The translations under genes and the position numbers were made by a program. Under the pieces are notes generated by a model. It saw only the letters and a program-made list of their open reading frames with translations, was not told the DNA's origin and did not search any database. Positions 15,674 through 27,741 of a DNA stretch of 64,000 nucleotides are shown here, piece by piece. The stretch is taken from the NCBI GenBank assembly GCA_943370175.1, contig CALRPU020000003.1:1-64000 (forward strand), written 5' to 3'. How positions within the stretch are numbered: the first letter of the stretch is position 1; each line of letters begins with the position of its first letter. The stretch comes from Ideonella_A intermedia_A (lineage in GTDB: Bacteria > Pseudomonadota > Gammaproteobacteria > Burkholderiales > Burkholderiaceae_C).

Positions 15674-16168
15674 ATGAGCCCAACCGCATCACCTCCCCTG
15701 CGTGCCACACGCCGCCACTGGCTGCGCATCGGTGGCGCCATCGGCATTGGGATGGGGGCCGTCAGCTGGCTGCCCACCGCCGGTGCGCAGGCCATCAGCG
15801 AGGCCGCTGCGCTGGACGCCGCCGTGCGCGCCTGGTGCGGGGGCCGCGAGCCCACACCAGGCCGCGTCACGCTGGACATCGCCCCGCTGGTGGACAACGG
15901 CAATGCCGTGCCCCTGACCATCGCCGTCGACAGCCCCATGAGCGCAAGCGACCACTGCGCCGCCCTGGCGGTCTTCAACGAACGCAATCCGCAGCGCGAC
16001 GTCATCGGCTTCACGCTGGGCCCGGCGCTCGGCGTGGCCCGGGTGTCGACCCGGGTGCGGCTGGCCACCTCGCAGCGGCTCGTGGCGGTGGCGCGCATGA
16101 GCGATGGCAGCCATTGGTCGGCGTCGGTGGATGTGGTGGTCACGCTCGCCGCGTGCCTGGAGGGCTGA
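15674..16168 (+). CDS. soxY: SoxY-type sulfur carrier with atypical C-terminus
   Basis: The 164-residue protein starts with a twin-arginine signal (TRRHWLRIGGAIGIGMG) and continues with the SoxY immunoglobulin-like domain (VTLDIAPLVDNGNAVPLTI, VFNERNPQRDVIGFTLGP, STRVRLATSQRLVAVARM). Normal SoxY ends in the flexible GGCGG arm whose Cys carries the sulfur chain. Here the protein ends TLAACLEG: the cysteine is kept, but all flanking glycines except the last residue are replaced. It should form a heterodimer with SoxZ encoded three bases downstream. Whether the arm can still enter SoxAX is open. Start 15674 is chosen for the Tat signal; an earlier ATG at 15626 adds an unlikely leader. Confidence 0.85.
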   Translation: MSPTASPPLRATRRHWLRIGGAIGIGMGAVSWLPTAGAQAISEAAALDAAVRAWCGGREPTPGRVTLDIAPLVDNGNAVPLTIAVDSPMSASDHCAALAVFNERNPQRDVIGFTLGPALGVARVSTRVRLATSQRLVAVARMSDGSHWSASVDVVVTLAACLEG

Positions 16169-16171
16169 CCC

Positions 16172-16513
16172 ATGGCCGATGTTCGAACCCTGGTCCGTGT
16201 GCCGGCGGGTGCCAAGGTGGGCGAGGTGATCGAGGTCAGCGCCTTGATCGCGCACCCGATGGAAACCGGCTACCGCGTCGACGCCGAGGGCAAGGCGCAA
16301 GCGCGCAACATCCTGCGGCGCTGCACCGTGCACTTCGAGGCGGCCGGGCAAGCGCCCGAGCTGCTGTTCAGTGCCGACCTGCACCCGGCCATTGCCGCCA
16401 ACCCGTACCTCGCCTTCCAGCTGCGGGTGCGGCAGGCGGGCACCCTGCAGCTGCGCTGGGAGGGCGACCAAGGCTTCGTGCACACCGACAGCGCCACCCT
16501 GACTGTGGCGTGA
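16172..16513 (+). CDS. soxZ: SoxZ, partner of the sulfur carrier
   Basis: The 113-residue protein has no signal of its own, as expected because SoxZ is exported piggy-back with SoxY. The family hallmark ALIAHPMETGYRVDAEG is present. The beta-sandwich continues with VHFEAAG, LHPAIAANPYLAFQLR and the C-terminal WEGDQGFVHTDSATLTV. It stabilises SoxY and helps docking to SoxAX and other Sox enzymes. It begins three bases after the soxY stop and is followed 16 bases later by soxA. Confidence 0.92.
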   Translation: MADVRTLVRVPAGAKVGEVIEVSALIAHPMETGYRVDAEGKAQARNILRRCTVHFEAAGQAPELLFSADLHPAIAANPYLAFQLRVRQAGTLQLRWEGDQGFVHTDSATLTVA

Positions 16514-16529
16514 CGGGGCGCGGACATTC

Positions 16530-17402
16530 ATGACGCCGCTCCGATGGGGATGGTCGCCGCGGTGGTGGCGCCGGTGGTGGCGCCGGTGGTGCTTGGCCGC
16601 TGTGCTGACCGCCATCGCCGCCGGCAGTGCGGTGGCCGCCGACGCACGCCGCTCCGGCCGCGACGACATGGGCGCTGCCACACGCGCCATTCAGGACGAC
16701 GACGCGCAAAACCCGGCCGTGTTGTGGCTGCCGATCGGCGAGTCCCAGTGGCGCCTGCGGCCTCGACCGATCGGCGGGACGGGCACGGGCACGAGTGCGG
16801 ACACGGGTGCACAAACTGGCACCGGCCGCAGTTGCGCAGACTGCCACGCGCCCGCGTCCACGGCCGCGCCGAATCTCGCCGACGTGGCCACGCGCTACCC
16901 CGCCTTCGACACGCTGCTGGGCCGCCCGCTGACGCTGGGTCAGCGCGTGAACGCCTGCCGCGAACGCCACCAGGGACTGCCCGCGCTGCGCACCGACAGC
17001 GACGAGCTGCTCGGCCTGGAAACCTGGCTCGCCCGGCGCAGCCGGGGGCAGCCAATCCAGTCGCCCAGCGACCCGCGGTTGGCCGCGTGGGTGGCGCGTG
17101 GTGAGGCGCGCTTCAGGCAGCGGGTGGGCCAACTGGATCTGTCGTGCGCGCACTGCCACGACGAGCGGGCTGGGGGGCGGCTGGGCGGCGCGCTCATCCC
17201 GCAGGGCCACCCAACCGGTTACCCACAATACCGCCTGGAGTGGCAGGCGCTGGGGTCGCTGCAACGGCGCCTGCGCAACTGCCTGGTGGGCGTGCGCGCT
17301 GAGCCGTTCGCCGACGGCGCGGTCGAATGGACCGAGCTGGAGCTGTACCTCAAGCAGCGGGCGGCCGGCATGCCGCTGGAAACGCCGGCCGTGCGCCCGT
17401 GA
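16530..17402 (+). CDS. soxA: dihaem c-type cytochrome SoxA
   Basis: The 290-residue protein has two haem motifs, CADCH (about residue 101) and CAHCH (about residue 207). NCLVGVRAEPF near residue 251 supplies the cysteine that ligates the active-site haem as a persulfide. VNACRERHQG, the usual INxCR element, is also present. With SoxX it would conjugate thiosulfate to SoxY. The signal peptide contains an odd WWRRWWRRW run encoded by a 12-base tandem repeat, and a Gly/Thr-rich insertion precedes the first haem. The stop abuts the convergent yhhQ stop with no gap, and soxB, often next in sox clusters, is absent. Confidence 0.92.
   Translation: MTPLRWGWSPRWWRRWWRRWCLAAVLTAIAAGSAVAADARRSGRDDMGAATRAIQDDDAQNPAVLWLPIGESQWRLRPRPIGGTGTGTSADTGAQTGTGRSCADCHAPASTAAPNLADVATRYPAFDTLLGRPLTLGQRVNACRERHQGLPALRTDSDELLGLETWLARRSRGQPIQSPSDPRLAAWVARGEARFRQRVGQLDLSCAHCHDERAGGRLGGALIPQGHPTGYPQYRLEWQALGSLQRRLRNCLVGVRAEPFADGAVEWTELELYLKQRAAGMPLETPAVRP
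16561..16591 (+). repeat. 12-base tandem repeat inside the soxA signal sequence
   Basis: The unit GGTGGTGGCGCC occurs at 16561-16572 and 16573-16584 and starts again at 16585. It encodes the repeated Trp-Trp-Arg-Arg of the SoxA signal peptide. Slippage here would change the signal by four residues at a time without a frameshift. Confidence 0.85.
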
Positions 17403-17969
17403 TCAGGCCGAGGCCGCGCTCGGCACCCAGCGCTGAAGGCGCGGCAGCATGGCGCGGTAAGGGGCCAGCAGCACCACGGCCATCAACCACTTGACGCCGA
17501 GGTCGCCGGCGGCCAGCAGCGTCCAGTCCATGTCGGTGCCGCCAAAGGCCAGGCTGAAGAAGATCACGGTGTCGATCACCGAGGCGAGGGCCGAGCCGAT
17601 CAACGGGGCCTTCCACCAGGACTGCTGACGCCACCGGTTGAACACCGAGATGTCCAGCAGCTGCGACACGATGAAGGCAGCGCCAGAGGCGACCGCGATG
17701 CGCCACGGTGCCAGGGCCAGCGACACCAGAACGGCGATGGCGAAGCCGATCCAGGCCACCTTGCGGGCGCTGGCCGCCCCCACCGCGCGGTTCGTCAGGT
17801 CGGTGACGAGGAAGGCCACGGGATAGGTGAAGGCGCCCAGCGTCAACCAGTCGTTGATCGGGAATTGCACAAGGTAGTTGGACGCCACCACGACGATCAT
17901 CATCGCCAGGATGGGGCGCCACAGGGCCTGCCACGAGGGCGCGGAGGAGGGGCGGAGGTCGGTGTTCAT
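17403..17969 (-). CDS. yhhQ: queuosine precursor transporter, YhhQ/VUT family
   Basis: The 188-residue inner-membrane protein has about five to six hydrophobic segments (for example ILAMMIVVVASNYLVQF, FAIAVLVSLALAPWRIAVA, VIDTVIFFSLAFGG). It carries the family block FTYPVAFLVTDLTNRAVG and SQLLDISVFNRWR. YhhQ imports the queuosine precursors preQ0/preQ1. The ATG at 17969 gives the normal length; the frame extends to 18083 without a better start. It ends exactly where soxA ends on the other strand. Confidence 0.85.
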   Translation of the reverse strand: MNTDLRPSSAPSWQALWRPILAMMIVVVASNYLVQFPINDWLTLGAFTYPVAFLVTDLTNRAVGAASARKVAWIGFAIAVLVSLALAPWRIAVASGAAFIVSQLLDISVFNRWRQQSWWKAPLIGSALASVIDTVIFFSLAFGGTDMDWTLLAAGDLGVKWLMAVVLLAPYRAMLPRLQRWVPSAASA

Positions 17970-18127
17970 GCCCCGATTGTCGCGCGCCGACGGCCCTGGT
18001 CGACCGTCGATGCACCGGATCGAATGCCCCCCGGGCGTCGGACGCCCCGCCAGCGGGCGCACAATGCGGGTCGCGCGCGGCAAGCACCTTGCTTGTCAAT
18101 TCGCACGAAGTACCCACCTAGAGCGCC

Positions 18128-18379
18128 ATGGCCACCCGCACACCACCCACCTCTACCCCCGCAGAACCGACCCAGAAGCTGCGCCAGACCCAGGCGGAGT
18201 ATTCGGCGGCACGCCCCATGGGCGAGCCGGGCATCAAGCCGATGCTGTCCAGCTCGAAGATGTACGTTTGCCGGCGCTGCCAGGCGAACTTCAAGACCGG
18301 CGACGGCAAGCCCGACCCGCGCCTGCGCGGCCTGGGCAAGTGCAACGCCTGCCTCGCGGCCGTGCCGGCCGCCGCCTGA
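18128..18379 (+). CDS. small zinc-ribbon-like protein, function unknown
   Basis: The 83-residue protein has a disordered, Pro/Thr/Ala-rich first half. It then has two cysteine pairs, YVCRRC and KCNAC, about 27 residues apart, which could bind one zinc ion as a small ribbon or rubredoxin-like knuckle. No family is recognised and there is no signal peptide. It lies alone between yhhQ and upp and converges on upp. Codon use resembles its neighbours, which supports a real gene. Confidence 0.6.
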   Translation: MATRTPPTSTPAEPTQKLRQTQAEYSAARPMGEPGIKPMLSSSKMYVCRRCQANFKTGDGKPDPRLRGLGKCNACLAAVPAAA

Positions 18380-18386
18380 AGCAACC

Positions 18387-18426
18387 CGGCGACGCGCCTC
18401 GCACTTGCGCAATCGCCGCGTCGCCG
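18387..18426. terminator. strong hairpin between convergent genes
   Basis: CGGCGACGCG (18387-18396) and CGCGTCGCCG (18417-18426) form a perfect 10-bp stem with a 20-base loop between the end of the zinc-ribbon gene (18379) and the end of upp (18446). No T-run follows on either strand, so it may aid termination or RNA 3'-end stability without being a classical intrinsic terminator. Confidence 0.4.
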
Positions 18427-18445
18427 CAGCACCCCGCCCGGTCGG

Positions 18446-19081
<636 letters not shown>

Positions 19082-19260
19082 GGTCGGTGGTGGGGGCTGA
19101 GGCGAAGACAGGGACTGAGGCTGGGACGGTGGCGGAAGCGGGATCGGTGCTGAAACGCCTCGCCGGCCCGCAAGCCAACGGCGTGCGCTGGGCGCCAAGG
19201 CCGCCAGTGGCCGGCGTGGGGACGCGCTTCAGGGCACACGGTGTCGGCGCGGCCAGAGGC

Positions 19261-20554
19261 TCAAAACACCGTGCCGTCGCTGTCGATCAGCAACGGTGGC
19301 GGCCCGCCCCGGCGTTCCTGCGCGATCTGACGGCCGGCCGCCCAGGTGCCACCTTCGAGGATGCAGGCCAGCGGCAATTCGTCGGCCGAACGGCCCAGCC
19401 GCGCGCGCACCAGCGGCGCCAGCTCATCGATCAGGCTCACGGTGAGCGCGCGCCATTCGATGATGAATTCGTCGCGCGGAGCCCAATGCCGGGTCAGGGC
19501 GGCCGGGTCGCGTGGCACGATCACCCCACCATCGAGCAGCAGGCCGCCGTTGCGGTACTCGGGCAGGCCGGTCAGCGCGTCCAGCCCGACCGGGGTCACG
19601 CCGGCCCAGGCCAGCGGCTCAAGCAGCGAATAGCTCAGCCACTGGCTGAGCTTGTGGAAGGGCACCCAGCCGGCGGTGGTGCCGTGGCTGCCGGCGCGCG
19701 CCGACTCGCCCCCGGCCCAAGGGTGGGGCCAGACGTCGCCCAGCGGCACGCCGTGCAGCACGCTGCCGGTCAGCCAGATGGCCGAGAAGGCGTCGAGCAC
19801 CGCGCGCAGCACCTGCGCCGCCTCGACGCGGCGAGGCACGGCGGCGGGGGCGTCGAGGCCCATCAGGCCCAGCCGGTCAACCAAGGCGCTCGGGCGGGCG
19901 GGAAAGCCCAGCGTCGCAGCGTCCGCGGTCAGGGCGTCGCCCAGCCGGTTCAGCAGGCTGGTGCGGCCCTCCAGCCCAACCAAAGGGTTGGCGGCGGTGA
20001 CTTGAAAGGCACGGCGCAGGCTGGCCAGGTCGAGCCGCTGCAGGGCGGCGGCGTCCACGCGCAGGGGGTCGTCGCCCCGGTCGGAAAACAGCCCCTGCTG
20101 GAAGGCGTGCCAGCTGGCCACGCCCAGGCCCTCGGAGCGGCTGAAGGCCTGGCCGGTGCCGGGTTCTTCAAAACGCCATCCGGGGCCGGCGCCAGCGTCC
20201 AGCAGCACGCTGACCACGGTCAGGTCGATGCGGGCGCGCAGGCTGGCGTCGGTGCCACGCCCGCTCAGGTGGGCGTCCATCGCCGCGCGGCGGTCGACCC
20301 CGCCGGCCTCGAAGTGCCGCCAGCGGCTGTGAAACGGGATCTTCAGGTCCGGGTAAGCGGCCCGGGTGACCTGCTCGACGCGGTCGGCCACGGCCGCGAG
20401 GGCGCCGCGGTCGATGCGGAAATGCGATGAGCGGCCTTCGGTCACCGCCCGGGTGATGGCCGCACAGCGGCTGCGGATGGTGGCCGGGTCGCGCAGCACG
20501 CTGACGGCGCTGGGGCCGTGGCGCGTCGCGACGGTGGGCGTGTCGCCCTGGGAA

Positions 20555-20562
<8 letters not shown>
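19261..20562 (-). CDS. URC4/Urg3-family protein (DUF1688), uracil catabolism
   Basis: The protein of about 433 residues resembles the URC4/urg3 family. Typical stretches include SHFRIDRGAL, IPFHSRWRHFEAGGVDR, GWVPFHKLSQWLSYSLLEPL and GLPEYRNGGLLLD. In the yeast Lachancea kluyveri URC4 is needed to use uracil as nitrogen source; its exact reaction is not settled. The start is uncertain. TTG 20562 overlaps the upstream stop and fits translational coupling, while GTG 20499 is an alternative. It follows the URC1-like gene with an 8-base overlap. Confidence 0.8.
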
Positions 20563-21808
<1,246 letters not shown>

Positions 21809-21882
21809 GGGTGCGGGGTGCTCTGAAGTGGAAATCGCCGGGAAAGGACGGACACGACGGCGAAGCGCCAACGATACGCCGC

Positions 21883-22743
21883 CTAGGCCAAGCCGCGAAC
21901 CCCGCCGCGCTGCAACCAGTTGGCCGCGGCGTAGGCGCAGCGCCCGTCGGTCACGTGCAAGGTGTACGCCATGCGGGAGCGCGGCGACCGATTGGCCGCG
22001 CTGTAATGCGGCAGCAGGCCGTGGAACACCACCAGCGTGCCCGCGGCCACCGGCAAGGGCACGGCCCGGTCGCGTCCCGGCCAGGGCGCAGGGTCCAGCA
22101 CCGCCAGCCGCAGGCGATCGCCGGCGCGGGCGGGGTCGGGCTCGCGCAGAAACTGCTCACGCAGCGGGCCGCGGTGCCCGCCGGGCTCGACCCACAAACA
22201 TCCGTTGTCGAGGTCGGCGTCTTCCAGGGCGAACCAGAAGGTCACCACGCTGCCCGGGGTGGTGACGAAGAAGGTGGCGTCCTGGTGCCAGCGCACCTCG
22301 CCGCCGATGCCCGGCTGCTTGAAGATCACTTGCGACTGCCAGACCTGCGGGTCCTGCAGACCCAGATCGGTGCCCAGTGCGGCCAGCGCCGGCCCGTGCG
22401 AAAAAGCGTCAAAGACCGGGTCCAGGTCGTGCAGTGCGTGGCCGATCTTGTTGATCGACCGCGACTTGTCGACCGTCAAGCGGCCTTCGGCGTCCAGCGC
22501 CTCCTCCTCGAAGAAGCAGTGAACCGCGTGGGCCGAGGCAATCAAGGCCGCATCGGCGGTCAGCGCCTGGTTGCGGGTGGAAAACACCCCGGCGCCCGCG
22601 TCGGGCTCGAAGGCATCGACCAGCGCCTGCGCCCGGTCGCGCACCGCGCGCAACTCGGCCGGTGACTTGAACGCCGGCAGCACCAGGTGGCCGTCGCGAT
22701 GGTAGGACTGGATTTGGTCAGGGCTGAGCATCGGCATGGGCAT
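21883..22743 (-). CDS. phytanoyl-CoA dioxygenase (PhyH) family protein
   Basis: This 286-residue Fe(II)/2-oxoglutarate-dependent oxygenase has the iron facial triad WHQDATFF (H-x-D) and a distal His in VVFHGLLPHYSAANRS. An arginine in RSRMAYTLHV probably binds 2-oxoglutarate. Its N-terminus, YHRDGHLVLPAF, is typical. The substrate is unknown. Placement between adenosine deaminase and the URC1-URC4-upp genes, all on the minus strand, suggests hydroxylation of a nucleobase or nucleoside derivative, but this is only inference. Three Met codons (22743, 22737, 22731) compete as the start. Confidence 0.85.
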   Translation of the reverse strand: MPMPMLSPDQIQSYHRDGHLVLPAFKSPAELRAVRDRAQALVDAFEPDAGAGVFSTRNQALTADAALIASAHAVHCFFEEEALDAEGRLTVDKSRSINKIGHALHDLDPVFDAFSHGPALAALGTDLGLQDPQVWQSQVIFKQPGIGGEVRWHQDATFFVTTPGSVVTFWFALEDADLDNGCLWVEPGGHRGPLREQFLREPDPARAGDRLRLAVLDPAPWPGRDRAVPLPVAAGTLVVFHGLLPHYSAANRSPRSRMAYTLHVTDGRCAYAAANWLQRGGVRGLA

Positions 22744-22770
22744 CGACGAAGGTGACGGGTGCCGGGCGCA

Positions 22771-23874
22771 TCAAGTCAAGGGAAGGTCCACGCCCAGCGG
22801 CACCGCAGCGGCGCGCACGGCCGCCTCGGCCTGACGGCGCTCGGCGTCGGGCAGGAAGGACGCGCGCGCCGCTTGCACGGCCATCGCCAGCAGGTCGGCG
22901 GCCGTGAGCGGGGTGTCGCGCAGCAGCGCCGCCGCTTCGGCGGTGTGGCTGACGCAGGACATCAGCCGGTTGTCGGTGTGGTAGCTCAGGGACACGCCCG
23001 CGCCCCACAGCGCGGTGATCGGGTGGTCGGCGATCGAGCGGGCCGCGCCGGTGTGCACATTGCTGGTCGGGCAGACCTCCAGGTGCAGCCCGAGCGCTTT
23101 GGCCTCGTCCACCAGGTGGGCCCGTTGCGGGTCGCGCAACGCATCGACGAGGCGAACCCCGTGGCCAATGCGCCGCGCGCCCAGCCGGCCGGCCTGAATG
23201 ACGCGCTCAGCCTCGTCGGCTTCACCGGCATGCAGGGTCAGCGGCAGGCCGGCCTCGCGGGCCATGGCGAGCGCGACATGGTGGTCGCTCGGCGGAAAGC
23301 CGTGCTCCGGTCCGGCCAAGTCAAAGCCCACCACGCCGCGCGACTGAAAGCGTCGCGCCAGTTCCACGGCGCGCACGGTCTCGGACGCCGGCAGCTGGCG
23401 CATGGCGCAGACGATCAGCCCGCTGGGCAACCGGCTGCGGCGCAACCCGACCAGCAAGGCCTCGACGACGTCGTCGCCCGACAGGCCGTGAGGCTCGAAC
23501 AGCAGCGGGGCGATGCGGAATTCGGCCAGCACGGCGCCATCGGCCAGCGCGTCTTCGGCGGCTTCGAAGGCCACACGCGCCAAGGCCTCGGGGGTGCCCA
23601 TGGCCGCCACGGTCAACGCGAAGCCTTCGAGGTACTTGACCAGGCTGCCCGCGTGCGCATTGGCGTCAAACCAGGCGGCCAGGTCTTCGACGGTGTCGGC
23701 CGGCAGCGGCAGCCCGCGGGCGCGCAGCAGCTCGAACAGGCTCGCCACCCGCAAACCGCCATCCAGGTGCTCGTGCAGCAGCACTTTGGGCAGGTCGCGG
23801 GCCAGGGACGCGGCGTCGGCGTCGCGCGCAAAAGCGCCCGGGTGGGGAAAGTGATCGGTCGGGATGGCGGGCAC
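22771..23874 (-). CDS. add: adenosine deaminase
   Basis: This TIM-barrel zinc hydrolase deaminates adenosine and deoxyadenosine to (deoxy)inosine. Metal and catalytic elements are visible: LLHEHLDGG (H-x-H), HAGEADEAERV (His and catalytic Glu), RIGHGVRLVD, LEVCPTSNVHTG and LSYHTDNRLMS (Asp ligand). The second residue pair of the first motif is HEHLDG, not the common HLHLEG. No ATG exists in frame: GTG 23874 gives 367 residues and is preferred, while GTG 23946 would give 391. The product inosine is a substrate for the phosphorylase at 28756. Confidence 0.88.
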   Translation of the reverse strand: MPAIPTDHFPHPGAFARDADAASLARDLPKVLLHEHLDGGLRVASLFELLRARGLPLPADTVEDLAAWFDANAHAGSLVKYLEGFALTVAAMGTPEALARVAFEAAEDALADGAVLAEFRIAPLLFEPHGLSGDDVVEALLVGLRRSRLPSGLIVCAMRQLPASETVRAVELARRFQSRGVVGFDLAGPEHGFPPSDHHVALAMAREAGLPLTLHAGEADEAERVIQAGRLGARRIGHGVRLVDALRDPQRAHLVDEAKALGLHLEVCPTSNVHTGAARSIADHPITALWGAGVSLSYHTDNRLMSCVSHTAEAAALLRDTPLTAADLLAMAVQAARASFLPDAERRQAEAAVRAAAVPLGVDLPLT

Positions 23875-24096
23875 GGCTGGCGTTGAGAGTGGGTCGGTCG
23901 TGACATGTCGCCCCGGCGGGGCGACGGCGCAACGCGGGGGCGGCACGCCATGCTAACCACCCCCGCGATGCAAAGCGCATGCCGGCGGTGCGCGCGACGC
24001 CCCGATGTTGCGCAGCCAGGGGATTTCGCGCGGCGCACGCGGCTTGACTCTTGCTATCCTGCCGCACCCCCGAAGACAGCCCACTTTTGGCAGACC

Positions 24097-25082
24097 ATGA
24101 CCCCACGAATCACCGGCCGCGTCGCCGTTGTCGCAGCAGCAGCCCTCACCGCCCTGGCCGGCACCGCCGCCTGGGCCGACCCTGCGGTCATCTACGACAT
24201 GGGCGGCAAATTCGACAAATCCTTCAATCAAGCCGGCTTCGCCGGCGCCGAGCGCTGGAAGAAGGAAACGGGCAAGTCCTACCTCGAGTTCGAGATTTCC
24301 AACCCGACCCAGCGCGAACAGGCGCAGCGCCGCATGGCCGAGCGGGGCGCCAACCCGATCATCGGCATCGGGTTTTCGCAAGGCAGCAGCATGGAAAAGG
24401 TGGCCAAGGACTTTCCGAAGGTCCAGTTCGCCATCATCGACGCGGTGGTCAAGCTGCCCAATGTGCAGTCCATTCTGTTCAAGGAACACGAAGGCAGCTT
24501 CCTGGTGGGCATGATGGCGGCGCTGGCCAGCAAGACCGGCAAGGTGGGCTTCGTCGGGGGCATGGACATTCCGCTGATCCGACGCTTCCAGTGCGGCTAT
24601 GAGCAAGGCGCGAAGTACGCCAACCCGAAGGTGGAAACCTTCGCGAACATGACCGGCACCACCCCCAGCGCGTGGAACGACCCGGCCCGCGGCACCGAGC
24701 TGGCGAAGGCCCAGTTCGCCAGCGGCGTCGACGTGGTGTTTGCCGCGGCCGGCGGCACCGGCGTGGGCGTGTACCAGGCCGCCAAGGACAGCGGCAAGCT
24801 CGCCATCGGCGTCGACAGCAACCAGAACCATGTGCAGCCCGGCACGATGCTGACCTCGATGGTCAAGAAGGTCGACGTGGCGGTGTACAACGCATTCAAG
24901 GGCGTGACCCCGGGCGTGGCCACGCTGGGCCTGAAGGAAGGCGGCGTGGACTACGCGCTGGACGAGCACAACGCCAAGCTGGTCACGGCCGACATGAAAA
25001 AGAAGGTCGACGCCGCCAAGGCGGACATCATCGCCGGCAAGATCACGGTGCTGGACTACATGGCCAACAACGCCTGCAAGTG

Positions 25083-25083
<1 letters not shown>
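24097..25083 (+). CDS. BMP-family nucleoside-binding periplasmic protein (importer A)
   Basis: The 328-residue protein has a signal peptide (VAVVAAAALTALAGTAAWA) and the basic-membrane-protein (PnrA/BmpA) fold: VIYDMGGKFDKSFNQAGFAG, IGIGFSQGSS, EGSFLVGMMAALAS, GMDIPLIRRFQCGYEQGAKY and IGVDSNQN. Homologues bind purine nucleosides. It starts operon A and shares one base (TGATG) with the ATPase gene. ATG 24097 is chosen because it begins the signal peptide. Confidence 0.92.
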
Positions 25084-26633
<1,550 letters not shown>

Positions 26634-26634
26634 C

Positions 26635-27741
26635 ATGAACCAACCAATTGAGTTGCCGCGCTGGATCGACGTCGGCGTGCTGCCCGCGTTCAACCTGGCC
26701 TGCGCGCTGGTGGTGGCCGGCCTGGTCGTCAAGCTCGTCGGCTTCGACCCGGGCCAGGTGTTGGCGCTGCTGATCAAGGGCGCGTTCGGCAGCCAGGCCG
26801 GCCTGAGCTACACCGCCTACTACGCCACCACTTTCACCTTCACCGGCCTGGCGGTGGCGGTGGCCTTTCACGGCGGCCTGTTCAACATCGGTGCCGAGGG
26901 CCAGGCCATGATGGGCGGCCTGGGCGCCGGTCTGGTGGCACTGGCCTGGTCGGCCAGCCTGCCCGCGTGGCTGATGCTGCCCCTGATGGTGCTTGCGGCG
27001 GCGCTGTTCGGCATGGCGTGGGCCGCGGTGCCGGCGGCGCTGCAGGCCTACCGCGGCAGCCACGTGGTCATCACCACCATCATGTTCAACTTTATCGCCG
27101 CGGCGCTGCTGAGCTACCTGCTGGTCAACACGCTGAAGGCCCCGGGCGAGATGACCCCCGAAAGCCGCGCCTTCGCCGACTCGGCCCGCATGCCGGGCGT
27201 GCACGAGGCGCTGGGCTGGCTGGGCATCGACTGGCCCAAGACCCCGCTGAACCTGAGCGTGCTGCTGGCGCTGCTGGCGGTGGTGGCGGTGTACCTCGGG
27301 CTGTGGAAGTCGCATTCGGGCTACGCGGTGCGCACCGTGGGCTTTGCGCCCGAGGCCGCGCGCTACGCGGGCATGCGCCCCCAGCGGCTGGTGATGCTGT
27401 CGATGGCCGCCTCTGGCGCGCTGGCCGGCATGGTGGGCATCAACGAAATCGCCGGGGTGCACGGGCGCCTGCTGCCCGACTTTGTGGCGGGCGCCGGCTT
27501 TGCCGGCATCGCGGTGAGCCTGATCGGGCGGAGCCACCCGGTGGGCATCCTACTGGCGGCACTGTTGTTTGGCGCGCTGTACCAGGGCGGGTCGGAGCTG
27601 GCCTTCGAGATCAATGGCTTCAGCCGAGACATGGTCTACATGCTGCAGGGCTTGATCGTGCTGTTTGCCGGGGCGATGTCGCAGGTGGCCGCGCCCACGA
27701 TGGCGCGCCTGTGGGCCAAGCTGGGGCCGCGCCATGGATGA
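26635..27741 (+). CDS. nucleoside ABC importer A, permease 1
   Basis: The 368-residue inner-membrane protein has about ten hydrophobic segments and belongs to the BPD_transp_2 family. Landmarks are AFHGGLFNIGAEGQAMMGGL, the coupling-region sequence RTVGFAPEAARYAGM and FAGIAVSLIGRSHPVG. It forms the translocation pore together with permease 2. It starts one base after the ATPase stop and overlaps permease 2 by 8 bases, so the operon is tightly coupled. Confidence 0.92.
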   Translation: MNQPIELPRWIDVGVLPAFNLACALVVAGLVVKLVGFDPGQVLALLIKGAFGSQAGLSYTAYYATTFTFTGLAVAVAFHGGLFNIGAEGQAMMGGLGAGLVALAWSASLPAWLMLPLMVLAAALFGMAWAAVPAALQAYRGSHVVITTIMFNFIAAALLSYLLVNTLKAPGEMTPESRAFADSARMPGVHEALGWLGIDWPKTPLNLSVLLALLAVVAVYLGLWKSHSGYAVRTVGFAPEAARYAGMRPQRLVMLSMAASGALAGMVGINEIAGVHGRLLPDFVAGAGFAGIAVSLIGRSHPVGILLAALLFGALYQGGSELAFEINGFSRDMVYMLQGLIVLFAGAMSQVAAPTMARLWAKLGPRHG

